This document shows, piece by piece, positions 12,242 to 24,289 of a stretch of DNA of 64,000 nt; the first letter of the stretch is position 1; the number at the start of each line of letters is the position of its first letter. The position numbers and the translations under genes are program-made. The stretch lies in assembly GCA_027922465.2 (NCBI GenBank), contig BQMF02000820.1, positions 1 through 64,000 on the forward strand, given 5' to 3'. The notes under the pieces are model-generated. The model made no database searches. It saw nothing but the letters and a program-made list of their open reading frames with translations, and was not told the origin of the DNA. The DNA is from Turritopsis dohrnii. Lineage: Eukaryota; Cnidaria; Hydrozoa; Anthoathecata; Oceaniidae.

Positions 12242-13553
12242 TATGTACGAGTTGGCAGAGTTGCTCATAAATAAATCCCTGCAATGTCCTTAGAAAACGT
12301 TACACCGACCAACGACAGGGGCGGATCTAGGATTTTTTAAGGGTTAGGCAAATTTTTTTTGCCAAACACACATAAGGGCGCAATCGATGAAATTTACGCC
12401 AGTTTACGCCCAATCTAATACATACTTTTCGAAATGTAAAAAATATAAACTCGAATTCATTCGTTCTAACGTAAGGAGTGTTATAATGCAAGCCTGTATT
12501 GTTGCACTAATGGAATAAGGGAAATAAAGAAAAGAAAACTAATTGAGTATGAATGGAATGTATTGAACTACTTTATGTAGGCAAAAATAATATTTTCTGC
12601 CAGATTGGAGGTTAAGTAAATAACCAATAAATTACTTCATCTGTTATCTTCTTCATTTTCTTGATTGCTTGTACATGAACAGGAAGAATCCATCAAATGA
12701 AAACATACTTGTAATGAATCAAATAAATAAATTTTCTATCACCTATACCATGATAGATTGGAGCACTCAGATAAATACATGATATTTCATCTATGTACTG
12801 GTCAAGATGGTCAGATAGAAAGAAAAGAAAAGAAATAATGTTAAGAAATAGAGTAAAATGACCAAAATCAAAGTTACAGATAAGCTCCTTGATCATCATC
12901 CGGCAGCAAAATAAAAACAGATTTTTGCACTAGGCGTTCACCAAAAATCAAATAGTATACCCTATGGTTAAATAATTAATGTCAACCACAATATAGCAAA
13001 AGATGGTGTTTCCAGAAATCCCTGAGACAAGTCCAAGAACCTATATATAAAACTACACAACAGATAAATTATGTACTGCTTCCTCTTAAATAAGAGCTAC
13101 AACATTTTTTCCAGAATTTAATGTAGCATAGGAAACAAGAAGTCAAACTAAAACATTATGAAATTACCTTTTTCAAAAGAAGACATAACATAGGTTTTTG
13201 TAAAATGAAAGAATAACTCCAAAGATGTTAAAGTGTTCCTTCATCCAAAATGATATTTCGAGGGATGATAGAATGCACAAAGTTGTTTCAGAAGTCTTAG
13301 TATTTGGAAATTCTGTTTCCTTGGGCAGATATTTTGATTTAAAAATCATAAAATCATACAATACATAATTATGATGTATAATTATGTATAAGAATAAGAT
13401 TTTTATTCTTTGTTTATGTGTGTAAACTCTCAATATAATTATAACTTTATTTTCTTATCACTCACGCTCTTTCTCTCTATAGTAAATTAAAAAGATATAG
13501 TATTAAATGATAACTTGCGATGAGAAGTTTAACCTATACACTATCTTATTATA

Positions 13554-13718
13554 CAGTGGCGGATCTAGAGGTATGTCGAAATTTGTGTAGGAGAGTGTTA
13601 GCAATCTAACCATAAAAGAAAAGCGTCCAAATAATCCCATTAGTAATATAAATTGAATTCACAAATTATGTTAATGCTCTCCTACACAAATTTCGACATA
13701 CCTCTAGATCCACCACTG
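13554..13718. mobile_element. MITE copy B, CAGTGGCGGATCTAGAGG family
   Basis: A 165-bp element with near-perfect inverted ends: CAGTGGCGGATCTAGAGG, then TATGTCGAAATTTGTGTAGG. It is flanked by the 5-bp duplication TTATA (13549-13553 and 13719-13723). It lies inside the larger 12316-15001 element, so it inserted later. Its sequence is very close to copy C (33495-33658) but with the interior inverted. Confidence 0.88.
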
Positions 13719-14509
13719 TTATATACATCATAAAAAATATGCATTGCATAAAGTGAATGTAAGATTTCGAAAATTAAATACATATTTTATCTCAGAAACT
13801 GGAAGTAAGTAATACTAACAAGAGGCTTTTTGATCTCTATCATATTGGTTCATATCATTTTGGACACAGGATCCTTTTAAAGTTCTTTAATTCAAAACCA
13901 GACAGTCATCTCGAACCAAGAAAAATTATACTGAACTGTACAAATAAGTTACCAGGTAGAGATACTGGTGCTAAAAAAACCATGCAGCTGCCTACGCAAA
14001 ACAACTCAGAAAAATAACAATGACTTTGTGTATTATAAACTCAGTCATTCAAACGTAACTCCATAACATTTACAGATGCATTTTTGGTTAACAGAAACAG
14101 ATATATACCAAAAATATTTATATATATTAATCAATAAAGAATAGGCTTCGGTTCAGTTGACACAAACAAACTTATTATACATAGCTGAGCTAATAATTAA
14201 CTGTCAACGAATTATGGTGCTAATAATCCATGCTAATCATTTATATTACATAAAATAATAAAACACTTGCTTAGCAGCCACAATGTTTTCATTTCGTAAA
14301 AGCAAAAGAAGAGACACAACTCGAAAAAAAAATGCTTTTCCTAGATTTTGAAGTCAGTTTTCAACAGATGTATTAAGTGAATTCAAAATTTCCTAATTAA
14401 TACTTCATTATTGCTATCAAAAGCTGCAACGATGTTTTCTAGCGAATCCATGTTGAACTGGGTCTAATTCGAAGGTCCCCCACGGTCGTTTTGTGCAGAT
14501 TTGGTGACC

Positions 14510-14671
14510 ATTCATTCAATAAAGTGTGTAAACCCATGGTTGTACCTTAGGCAAATTTTCTTCTGGTTCATTCATTTAAGGTGTGTAAACCCATGGCTCC
14601 TTAGGCAAATTTTCTTCCAGTTCATTCATTAAAGTGTGTAAACCCGGGGCTCCTTAGGCAAATTTTCTTCG
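14510..14671. repeat. Three-copy tandem repeat, about 54 bp unit
   Basis: The unit contains TTCATTCAWTAAAGTGTGTA, then AACCCATGG, then CTTAGGCAAATTTTCTTC. It is repeated three times with small indels, within the 12316-15001 element. Confidence 0.75.
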
Positions 14672-15063
14672 CCTAAGGTGAGCGTTAGGCACTAGTCTGT
14701 GTTGTCAATGTGACTATGAGAAGGCGTTCTCGGGGCAGAGATCACTACCTATAAACTCAAGCTGTAAAAAACATTAATTTTTAACATCATGGCGCGCGCC
14801 GCGCCTCTCGCCGGGAGAATAATAATCCTATTTGGGAAAGAAAGGATCGGGCGGATTGGATGCGGGAATCTCTTGATATTTTCGATTATTGTCTGATTAT
14901 TGTAATACAATACCTTTTTCATACAGTTTTATGAAAAACATTATTTAACTGATTTTGGGTTAGGCATTTGCCTAAGTTGGCTAACCCTGGATCCGCCCCT
15001 GAACGATATAGGCATCTGAATTAACGATTTGATACAAGAATAGAGTAAGAATGTCTAAAGTAA

Positions 15064-15657
15064 AGCTTGGTTTCCAATAAAAAAAAATTATCGTGCGATC
15101 GTCGTGCAACAAATGTTGTGCGACTTGTCTCACGACCTTTTGTTGCACGACAGTCTTGTTTCCATTACACGATGTCGCATGGTTTGTTTACAAATGATTG
15201 GCGAAAAATTCAAAATATTATTTCAAATTGGACAAGCTTTTGCTGTTAACTTGTCAGCTTTCTCTTTGTGCAACGTTTTTAAGCTTCTTAAAACGTAGAA
15301 GAAATATGCACAGAAAGAGAAAGCACTCTTGCTGGGTTTGCAGACTGTTTTAAAGTCGTTCAGTAACAGGAGCATACCACACTTTTTTAGTATCCGAACT
15401 CAGTTTCATGATCGTGAGTTGTTTCTTTTTATCAATATCTGCAAATGTCACCCAACATGTTTGAGCACTTGCCATTGCAACTGTAGCACGACTGTCGTGG
15501 AATTTTTTCTATCTCTACGACATTGTTGTGCGACATCAAAAAATGTTGCACGATCTTCGACATGTTGCACGACAAGTATTTCCATTACGTCGTGGGACTG
15601 TAGTACGACTGTAGTGCGACGATCGCACGATAAAATTTCTTTATTGGAAACCAAGCT
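15064..15657. mobile_element. Harbinger-like MITE rich in TCGTGCGAC repeats
   Basis: Inverted ends start AGCTTGGTTTCCAATAAA and continue to ATCGTGCGATCGTCG on both sides. The flanks are TAA on the left (15061-15063) and TCA on the right, so the 3-bp duplication is probably mutated. The 594-bp interior carries many direct and inverted copies of GTCGTGCGAC / GTTGCACGAC. No transposase is seen; the open frames across it are artefacts of the repeats. Confidence 0.65.
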
Positions 15658-16640
15658 TCAGTGTTCAGTTGGATAACTAATTAAAGTTTTTTTGTGTAGT
15701 GGACTCGTTGATGGCTAAACACCTCTGCCATTTTCTTCCAAATCTGAGGTTCTTCGTTTGAACAAATTCATCGACTTGCAAATGTCTTTTGCACATTTAA
15801 CTATTATTTCGCGATTTCTTGCTAGCCAAGGAATTTTTCATTTTCCGTGGTTAGATCCAAAGATAATAAAGACGGTCTACTTTGTTGTGACATAGTGAAA
15901 CTTTATATGGTTGTGTAAGTTAAAACTTAAAGTCATTGTTAAAAATTTCCAATCCCAAACGGTTTTTTCAATAAGTTTTTATTCAGAGTACTTTTTTTAT
16001 CAAAATATTTGCAAATCTCAGATATAACAAAGTTCCATGTAAGATAGGCAAACACTATTTTAATCATTTCAGAAATGTCATCTCTTCTCCATATAACGGA
16101 TATAGTTCTCCTCCAACAGAAGTTAGAGAAGATGTGTTAAGACCCTTTATGTTTTAATGCCTTTTTCACATCATCTCTTATTTAGAGATGAACTGAAATA
16201 CGTTCTTATGTTCGCATCTGTTGACTGCTTCAACATTATACCCCAGCAGACTTACCCCATTCAAAAATTAAAGATCTGATCGTGCTCCTCTCCTTCATAA
16301 TGGAAAAGGACTTCTGCATGTCTTTGTACAGCTCTGTGCATCTCAAACATTGACTTAGTGTGTGCATTTTTTGCTCTTCCACCGGAAGTTTTTTCCACTT
16401 TTCCTCGCCAAAGAATATACTGTAATCTGATTTTATTTATGTTTTCTCAAAAACTGTGCTAACTCACGCCCTTATATGAAAGTTTATTCGATGAAAATTG
16501 TCTCTTGAAATATACATATCGTTCGTCTTGCTTAGTACCGTCATAATTAGCATTCAAACAAACTAGCCATTGTTTGGTAAACAAAATAACCAGAAACTTA
16601 AACATTTTTAATATGAGAAACAGAGTCGAAAAGTTTCTAT
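15658..16640. other. Non-coding stretch, no gene seen
   Basis: AT-rich DNA with no open frame worth calling and no recognised repeat. Confidence 0.35.
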
Positions 16641-16645
16641 ATATA

Positions 16646-16677
16646 TTTCGACCTTACTTCCCAAAGGTCATCATCAG
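16646..16677 (-). ncRNA. Hammerhead-ribozyme-like core downstream of Penelope ORF
   Basis: On the minus strand the conserved core CTGATGA is followed by T, the stem arm GACCTT, an 8-base loop, the perfectly complementary arm AAGGTC, and GAAA. This is the order of the hammerhead catalytic core (CUGAUGA, stem II, GAAA). It lies about 110 bp downstream of the decayed Penelope coding region, where such elements are known to carry hammerheads in their terminal repeats. Stem III would be an AU-rich mini-stem; stem I pairing is poor by eye, so activity is doubtful. Confidence 0.5.
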
Positions 16678-16789
16678 TATGAAATATTTTCTACAATAAA
16701 ACGTATAAAGACATGATAAAAAGTTGATAAAAGGTTTCTATGGTTACATATATACATAAAAGAAAACAATAAAAGGTAAATAGGTTCAG

Positions 16790-17739
16790 TTGAAAAGCTT
16801 CAATGGCACTGATTTCTCTTGCGCATTTAGTGTAGGTTTTTGTCTTTTATTAGTTATCGCTTCTGTTGTTGCTCTTTTGTAATAGTTACTAAGCTGTTTG
16901 TTGTTGAAAAGGATCGTAAAACCGTCCTTTGTTACTGGTGCGTGCCCGTTCTCCACAGCGTGTGCGAATACGTGTGAATTGTGATATCTTCCACCGTGAT
17001 CTTTGATTCGTTCTGAAAGTCTGCGACTAACCTCTCAAATATATGTCGCATTACAGTTAATCTCGGGACATTCAACTTTATAAACCAAATTGTGTTTGTG
17101 TTCTTTCGTAGTTTTATCTTTAACCGTGAACTGTGAACCAAGTTTTGTACCTGTGCAGCACAATTTTATGACGTAGGTGTCGTCGAATTTTCTGATGGTT
17201 TTCTTCATTTTACTCAACATCTTTTCGCCATCTTTTCCTTGGTATGGAAGCATTAACGTGCTTTCTTTCACCGTTTGCTACTCTTCTATGGTAGAAGGTA
17301 AAGTGTGTTCTGCTGTCACATGTTGTCGAGTGTTTTGTTCATTCTCGACTTTCTCCAAAACTTGATGCCACAGCCAAAGCAGATATTGGTTTATTTTGGT
17401 GAAAGCGAATTTGAGGTGTGATATCTCCTTATTTAAATAAAAGTCGTTGGAACAAATGTTGTAAGCTCTGAGTAATAGGGTACGTAATGTTCCACGTTTC
17501 CATTTCAAAGGGGCAAACGCATACCAACTAAGATAAATGTCATTATCTGTAGGTTTGCGGTGTACAGTAGTTTCGATGCCGTCTGTGGTTTTTATGATCA
17601 GACCATCTAAGAATGATATTTTACCATCTTGCTCAACTTCATATGTAAACTTTATGTTTGTGTGAAAGTTGCAGAGTCGGTGAATTGAACATTGAACCAT
17701 CAAATGTTCAGGAATTTCAGTGACCAGCGTCGGCCTCAA
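16790..17739 (-). pseudogene. Penelope-like element: RT C-terminus and GIY-YIG endonuclease (decayed)
   Basis: The first part (17739-17278) matches the end of Penelope reverse transcriptases: a FLDGLI motif, then TTVHRKPTDNDIYLSW, then a FAPLKWKRGTLRTLLLRAY block. A frame change leads to 17271-17035 with LPYQGKDGEKM, KLGSQFTVKDKT and EHKHNLVYKVECP, ending at YI of the GIY-YIG nuclease. A second change gives an RRLSERIKDH-like block and SHVFAHAVENGHAP down to about 16790. The order RT then GIY-YIG on one strand is diagnostic of Penelope-like elements. The N-terminal RT part is missing, and at least two frame breaks make it a pseudogene. Confidence 0.85.
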
Positions 17740-17966
17740 CCATGGTGTGTCTGATGGGTTGGGAAATTTTTAGATTTTTGGTGCTTTAGATTGGCTAAAA
17801 CGGTCTCTCTGAAACTGCATGACAAAGGAAGAAAAATTAAATATAATATTAAAAATTCTTCCGAAAAAGCTATAAAGGAAGTACAAATGTTTATCTAGCA
17901 TGAATAAAAACTAAAGTAAGGTGATGTTTAAGAATATTATCTATTGTAATAGCCAAAAATATCTAT

Positions 17967-18920
17967 CCTAGATAGATAGATAGATAGTCTTTATTTATAG
18001 TCGATGATTTACAAAATGTAAAATAAGTCAAAACATACTAATAAAATAAGTTTTATATACTAATAAAATAAAATACCATTTCTCTTATAGAGTCCAACAA
18101 TGTAGTGAGAGTAGTCTCGTGAATGATTCTATAAGAGAATATGGTTAGTCTATTAAGACTAATTAAAATCGACTGTTACAAAAGAAAAAATTATATAAAG
18201 CCTAAAATAATATATATAACTAGCACAGACCCTGCATTTACATTGGAGATCATTTTGTTGGTTCAAGGCACTACAGAATTTGTTTAAAGACGTTGCCGAC
18301 TTAATTTCGGTTGGAAGGGGGTACCATAATAGTGAAGCAATATATCCGAAAGTCTGCAGCCCATACTTTTTTGAGTAGACACAAGGTCTCACTAAATCAT
18401 TTGAAGATCTTAAGTTGAGTCCCATATCATTTCTACAGGGGAACACATATTTCATGTAAGAAGGATTCAAATCACATTTTGTCTTGTAGACTTCTTTTAA
18501 TAATAGTCTACAATGTTGTACATGAATACCTTCTTGGTGAGATATGCATCCCAGTTTTGAATGTGAACATGCCCTTGTCAAAACTCGATCTACATTTGCA
18601 ATAGATGTTCTACAACCAAATCCCCAAACCAAAGGGCAATAATTGAACTCGGATGCGATAAATGTCATATATAATAAGTTTCTCTGCTTATCATCCACAA
18701 TATTGAAGATTTTCTTCAGGGCATTAGATTTGAAGCTAGCTCTTTTGCATAGTGTGTTTATATGTTCTGCAAAAGTCAACTGACTGTCAAATTTAATACC
18801 AAGAAGTTTCACGTATTTAGATACAGTCAAAATCTCTCCATTCAAATTTAAATGATGCAAATGCGTAATTTTTGGTTTTCCAAATAAAATAAAATTGCAT
18901 TTACTTGCATTTACTTGCAC
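17967..18920 (-). pseudogene. 5'-truncated LINE (RT thumb and C-terminal part)
   Basis: The 253-codon frame (18920-18159) contains the post-catalytic part of a non-LTR reverse transcriptase: KCNFILFGK, then KLLGIKFDSQLTFAEHI, then a FNYCPLVW block and a C-terminal KF-type end. The catalytic YXDD region is absent, so the copy is 5'-truncated as is usual for LINEs. Downstream the element ends in a short tandem repeat, (GATA)n in plus-strand terms, at about 17970-17989, like the microsatellite tails of CR1/L2-type LINEs. It abuts the C-terminus of the hAT transposase at about 18911-18920, so it probably inserted there. Confidence 0.82.
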
Positions 18921-20800
18921 CTGCTCTGATGTTTGTCAATAAACTCATCTCCAATTAGCGTTAGATTCATTTTATCAACAGCGTCAGTGTGAATATGAAG
19001 AATCATCAAGTTGTTTAAACGTGAATCGGTGGTTGTTGATCTTAGGTATGTTTTGACTCGTTTTAAAGCAGAAAATGATCTTTCGCTGATTGCGTTTGTG
19101 GCTGGCATCACGAGCAGCAACTTTGCGATTTTAACAACTTCACTTAAAAGAGCTCTTTGAGAATGATTTAAATTTTGTAATAACTTGATGAGATCGGTAA
19201 GTTTGAATTTCTTGATATCATAACTAAGACTAGACGCAATAACAGACAGTAATGGTATTTGAACTTTGGCTAGCGATTCTTTGACATCACCATCGTAAAA
19301 ACGACATACTTCTGTGAGATGTTCTTCCCAACTTAGGCTTTTAATAGATTTGGGAAGAACTTCCTGTAAGTTGACATATATTTTGTAATCTGGCTGATCG
19401 AATCTTTGCTTGGTATGATTAATGACAAGATCGAATGCTTCAAAAGATATCTGGCGATAGCGATCTTTGGCTGTATCGTGAAAATGATATGTTTCTTGAG
19501 GATCTTCTGACACTTTGTTGAAGTAATCTGGTAGCTTTCTTTTTTTCGGGAGTTTTGGATCAGATACTCCGAGTTGCGATTTCCAAAGGATTACTCGCTC
19601 CCAAAAAAGATTATACATTTCGTCGCTTCTTGTATTCTTTAAAACGGTAAGCGCCTTCAACACTTGATGCTGTCCCTCTGCTGCTGAAATGTCACCTTGG
19701 AGCGTTTTACTAAGATTGTCCGTTTGCTTCAAAAGAGTTTCGCCAAGACAACAACAAAATACGAAATTGCATTGGGACACACAGTCATTCCTCCTTTAAT
19801 TCGTAATCTCATTTCAGGAAGCTTTACATTCGTAAGCGACCATCTCCAAAGTTCCATCAGCTCATTATAATTTTCCAGAAATGATTCGAGCACTTCTCCA
19901 CGTACAGTCCATCTTGTAGGACAAAATTCGTGAACAGATTTTGAATCGTTCCGGTTGTTTCTTTTATATCTTTCAATTTTGAGTCTCTCTTTGGCGATTT
20001 TTTAACAAGCTTACATATTTCATAAGCTGTTCCAAATGATTCAGTTAGTTCAGCTATATTGTTTATTACATCACTGACAGCTAAATTCAAGGCATGACCA
20101 TAGCAGTGCGTGTATAAACACTTCTTGTTCAACGACTTGGTTTGGGTCGCAACTCCAGATTTTGGCCCAGCCATAGATGAATAGCTGGCGATGTAAAGTT
20201 CTTTGTTTTTCAAGCCATGAAAACAGTTCTTTATCATCCTCACATCGAAGTAAAAGTAACTAGTTGAAATTGGAATTGAATTCGCAATAAGTCTCCCAGT
20301 TTCCTCTAAATGGATGTGATTATCGTGCTAGATATCGAACATTTTGTAAAAGTTTCAACAACATTCTCCGATTTTTTTCCTTAGCAGCGGCAAGACTATC
20401 GTCCGTAATTTCACCAATATCTTTTGAAGTATTAGGTGCAGTTATCAATCATTCAGTGGCCTCTTTATGAGAATCACTGCATTCGTGTTTTGAAAATCCT
20501 CTCCCTGATTCAAGTGCCTTTTTCCAATTTCGGTAACCAGTTGCAGTGAAAACGGTTTCTGCTTTCGTCGACCATATCATGTTACGGCCAACAGCCGTTA
20601 AACAGGTGTGGCAAAACGCAGCATACTTCTTTTGGTCGTAATGTAATCAGGAAAATCTGTCGAACCATTTCGGGTTGAAAGATTTTTGTTTTGGGGTTCT
20701 ACCAAATTTGGTTGATGGAAAAGTAAAGTTACGAGGTTGGTTTGGTTTCGTGGAATCAGTAGTGCCTAATATCGGTTCACCATTTTCTTTTTAGCGATTG
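18911..20800 (-). pseudogene. hAT-family transposase (TTF zinc finger, DUF4371, dimerisation domain)
   Basis: Reading on the minus strand, the region near 20750-20480 has a TTF-type zinc-finger pattern (HTCLTAVGRN, then GYRNWKKALE, then FSKHECSDSH) in interrupted frames. The frame 20243-19857 carries the central DUF4371/RNase H-like part (YTHCYGHALNLAVSD, with SMAGPKSGVA just before). The frame 19780-18911 ends with the hAT dimerisation block (PATNAISERSFSALKRVKTY, then RLNNLMILHIH). This domain order matches the zinc-finger MYM-type/ZNF862-like hAT branch. Frame breaks separate the three pieces, so it is a dead copy. A LINE fragment lies directly against its C-terminal end. Confidence 0.85.
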
Positions 20801-22105
20801 TTATTTATTAGGGCTGGTTCAGCCTGTTGATCTGTTCTTCTAAAAATAAAGTTTAAAATAGTCAATTATTTTTTCGAACAATCAGAAAAGAAGTTATAAA
20901 TAAAACAGTCATTTAATTGTAAAAAAATATTTATATTGACTTACTTTTCAGGTCTTACAAACCATTTTGTTACATCATTTGTCTTTTTTGGCATTTTCAC
21001 TTTTAATACACTTTCGTTTGCTACTCTCTTTTAACGTGAGGCCTTTCTCATTTTCTTTGAAGTTTTCTTTTTATCTCGGAATTGTATGATTTTTTCGATT
21101 TCATCATTTTCATATAGAAGATAAAGGTGAAAAAGATATGAAAGCATTCATTAAATGTGTCTTTATTGTCTTATACTCTCTTATTTATTGTCTTATACTC
21201 TCTTACATACATATATATATATATTTTACACTTACCTATTTTTTCTTTCCTTCAACCATTTTTGAAAAAAATATTGTGATTACAGCATCAACTGAATCAG
21301 TGAGTTACGTGTTGTACTTAAAAGCTATTTGGAATAGCAATAACAGATTTTTTTATATGAAACCACTAAATTGTCGGCGTAACTAAGCATATGCCGTATT
21401 TGTCGTTTATTTCGGCCAAATACCTCAGCGATTGGAGTGGGGAAAAGCGTTGGAAGAGGTAGATGTCAATTTACATTTCTATATAACTACATCTCTTCTA
21501 CTGATGGTAAGGAAGTAATCAACAATGGATGACGCTATTCATCTAGGACTGCCAAACTGAGACCCGTTTAGTGATGTCGACCCAACATGGGTGACGATTC
21601 AACGTTGGAGGTGAGCACAAATGTCAATGTGTTACGCAACAGTCGATGAAATAGAAGGCTACCGTAACCTTTACCTGAAGAGCCTGTTTTTTCAATCATA
21701 AACCTTATGACCGCGAAAATAAACCCACAAGATATTTTTCAAAACAAACATTCGCGACAATTAATCCACGTGAAAGTTTTCAAAAAGTCCTGTTCGCGAA
21801 AATAAATCCAAACAATTTCGCGTATTTTTGAAATCGCGAAAATTAATCTCGCAAAAATTAATCCGATTAAAGTAACACCCTTGTATGAAAAGCAAAAATG
21901 GTGCATTGCATATTATTTTAAGACTGCTCTATTGACATTGATCATTCGACCCCTCCATCTGCTTTAAACTGGTTCCAGTGTAATTACACATGTGACACTA
22001 GTGTCAATGTACAACCATACGGGAGATCTTGCCATTGTCATGATCCAAAATGAGTTGAATAAAAAGGAGGATTTGTTTGTTTTTCAGCCAAAAAAGTAAA
22101 ATCTA
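20801..22105. repeat. Non-coding stretch with CGCGAAAATTAATC repeats
   Basis: About 21705-21865 contains at least five related copies of CGCGAAAATWAAYC, as in one end of a MITE. No inverted partner was found. The rest is AT-rich, and the open frame at 21138-21386 has no recognisable domain. Confidence 0.4.
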
Positions 22106-22524
22106 AAGTCTGTCTCAATATAATTGGCAGTGGAAACAAATTACCTCATAACTTTTGATAGCCACTTCCGATTCCAAAAATTTTATTTTTGCATGTTTTA
22201 GATAATCAACAGCACTATATTTGAATATATTTTTGGTTGAAAAATTCGCGATTTTTAGCGGTTAAATTTGCGATTTAAAAAATAAAGCTTTTTTTCTACT
22301 TAAGCTATAACTTTCATTTCTGCACCAGTGGTTGCCCTGCCTTAGGCAAAGAAAGTTATAAAGTTTGAGGGCAAACCAATGGGTCGTTCAGAAGATATGG
22401 GACACGAAGTACCCCTCAGTAGCGATTTTACGTGAAACATCAAATCTCCAACTTCGGAATCGGAAGTGGCTATCAAAAGTTATAGGTAATTTGTTTCCAC
22501 TGCCAATTATATTGAGACAGACTT
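22106..22524. mobile_element. TA-flanked MITE, AAGTCTGTCTCAATATAATT ends
   Basis: Inverted ends of about 66 bp begin AAGTCTGTCTCAATATAATT and continue to GCCACTTCCGATTCC with one or two indels. TA lies directly outside each end (22104-22105 and 22525-22526). The 419-bp element has no coding capacity. The AAGTCTG start is shared with the 134-bp element at 54184-54317. Confidence 0.85.
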
Positions 22525-22620
22525 TAGGTACTTTAAACCAATGAGAATGCAATATTTCATGATTATTTCTTGCACAATTTGATACGCACTCCCTTCTAGA
22601 TTTTTATTTGCAGAGTAAAC

Positions 22621-22740
22621 ATGGCGACAGCAAAAAATGTTATATCTGCTGAAGAAATGGAAAAAATGATATCTGACGGGCTTACGTATGAGGAAGTTAG
22701 TAAACAGCACCAGAGAAAATATTCTTCCGTTAAGAGCTTA
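22621..22740 (+). pseudogene. N-terminal helix-turn-helix fragment of an integrase-type transposon gene
   Basis: An ATG-started frame reads VISAEEMEKMISDGLTYEEV, then SKQHQRKYSSVKSLS. From family knowledge this resembles the N-terminal HTH of integrase-core transposon proteins common in cnidarian and fish genomes. It breaks off where the opposite-strand Penelope fragment begins, so only about 40 codons are meaningful. Confidence 0.4.
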
Positions 22741-23507
22741 TCGTTAGTTTTATTCATTATGACGACAGACGAGTCCTTATCTCCACTCACAACTACGATC
22801 GATTCGTTTTGCATGAGACGTTTCAGCTTATAGCATGTATAATCTGGAGTTTCATAAATGTTTTTTGACAATATATCACAATAAGCACGTAAGAATTCAT
22901 GGTATTCCTCTCTGTCTTCGTTTGCTATATCTTTGTCGGTTAACTGTGCTAAAGTTTCGAGGTTGGCAGTTAGTCTTTTCTTCACATGTTTATTTTTGTC
23001 TATGAAATTATGTTCTTAACCAAAACTCAACTGTTTAATTTCAATTTCGGAGAGCTGTTGGTACGATAAGTTTATTACCTGAAACTTCGGAAACACAGGA
23101 TCCTTTCAAGTTGAGCAGCTTACGGTTTTTCGTACGAAGTGAAAAGTTTCGTATATGGCTAGTACAGTTTAAGATTCTTCTTCTTAAAAGTTTATAAAAC
23201 ACTGGTCCAACAATGTCACTCAAGTTTGTGGACAAAATATCAAGTTCTGAGGTGAGTTCCTTTAACGTAGTCATGTGTTTTTGACGTGTGAGCATAACAA
23301 TTGTCTTTCCATTTGCCTTTTATCCTCATTATTTGTAAATTGAGCTTGAATTTCAGCAAGTTTTGGAGTAACTCTTAAATATAGGGTTTTCTTGATAAAT
23401 CCGATACTAGCAGCTGTATAATGCAATTTAACTGTTAACTTGAATATCTTGCTGTAGGTGGTGGCAATCCTCTTCGGCAAGTTAAATGTATTCAATCTTT
23501 CTGCCAT
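22735..23507 (-). pseudogene. Penelope-like element: N-terminal part of the RT protein (decayed)
   Basis: Frames 23507-23271, 23295-23041 and 22985-22740 follow each other on the minus strand. They contain YLRVTPKLAEIQAQFTNN, HIRNFSLRTKNRKLLNLKG and SIVVVSGDKDSSVVIMNKTN. The last is the hallmark N-terminal block of Penelope RTs (an ADKG-type segment). The catalytic RT and the GIY-YIG domain do not follow; the sequence breaks at about 22735. A hammerhead-like motif lies just upstream (23564-23588), as expected for a Penelope terminal repeat. Confidence 0.7.
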
Positions 23508-23563
23508 AATGTTTGGGTAAAAATAATAAAAACAACAAGTATTTTAAAAATCAAGCAAAAGCT

Positions 23564-23588
23564 TTTCGATACATTGTATCATCATCAG
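23564..23588 (-). ncRNA. Hammerhead-ribozyme-like core upstream of Penelope ORF
   Basis: On the minus strand: CTGATGA, T, GATAC, a 3-base loop, GTATC, GAAA, then AGC-TTTT-GCT, which can form a short stem III. This order matches a minimal hammerhead core with a 5-bp stem II. The base after stem III is G, whereas hammerheads cleave after A, C or U there, so this copy is probably inactive. It lies 57 bp upstream of the Penelope N-terminal coding region on the same strand. Confidence 0.45.
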
Positions 23589-23632
23589 TGCTATATACAA
23601 GTGATGTTATTAACAGTTATTTGCGTAAAATA

Positions 23633-24256
23633 CAGTGTGTTTCGTAATGTTGGAAATGGAAACTTTAAAGCTGTTTTTTTAAATGAATATACCGAATTTC
23701 AAAACAATTTTTACACCGTTGGAAAGCCATTTTCAAGTTCTTTCAGCTGGTATAGTTTTGTGAAAAATGGAACGGTGGTTTTTGAAAAAATAAGGAAAAT
23801 GTCTTGGAAAAATGTAATTAAATTTTTAATGGTCGATTAAGATGTGAATGAAAAGAAAACATTTTTTAAAACAATGACAGCAATTTGGAAAACAATAAAC
23901 AAATTTCAGCTGTGTGTTCACCAAAAACGTTAAACTTTTATGTTTTAAAATATCAATTTGTGGGTCTCAGCGCAAACATAAAATTAATAAAAAATTTGAA
24001 TGGATTCAGTGTTTTGAAACAATAAGCACGATGTAATTAAACAACGTGTTAATCGACCATTAAAAATTTAATTGCATTTTTCGATGACATTTTCCTTATT
24101 TTTTCAAAAACCCACTTTTTCATTTTTCACAAAAATATACTAGCTGAAAGAGCTTGAAATGGCTTTCCATTGATGTAAAAATTATTTTGAAATTCGGTAT
24201 AGTCATTTAAAAAAACAACTTTAAAATTTCCATTTCCAACATTACGAAACACACTG
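23633..24256. mobile_element. Long-inverted-repeat element, CAGTGTGTTTCGT ends, TA-flanked
   Basis: The left arm (about 23633-23838) and right arm (about 24055-24256) are inverted copies of roughly 200 bp with scattered differences. The ends read CAGTGTGTTTCGTAATGTTG, with TA immediately outside both (23631-23632 and 24257-24258). There is no coding capacity; the open frame over the left arm is an artefact. The CAGTGTGT start is shared with the element at 55433-56036. Confidence 0.82.
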
Positions 24257-24289
24257 TATAATATTGCTAGAAAAAGTCTTATAAAAAAT

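Larger units (their letters stand above)
12316..15001. mobile_element. 2.7-kb non-autonomous element, CAGGGGCGGATC ends
   Basis: The ends read CAGGGGCGGATCTAGG and, inverted, CAGGGGCGGATCCAGG, followed on both sides by GGTTAG and GGCAAAT motifs. A 5-bp duplication AACGA flanks it (12311-12315 and 15002-15006). The start of the ends and the length of the target duplication match the short MITE family at 4167, 13554 and 33495, so one transposase type probably moved all of them. No transposase is seen inside. The interior holds nested MITE copy B (13554-13718) and a short tandem repeat (14510-14671). Confidence 0.7.

Noticed and set aside
15067..15676. Several overlapping frames of 60-115 codons
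   Set aside because: All fall in a Harbinger-like MITE whose repeated TCGTGCGAC units produce similar frames on both strands.
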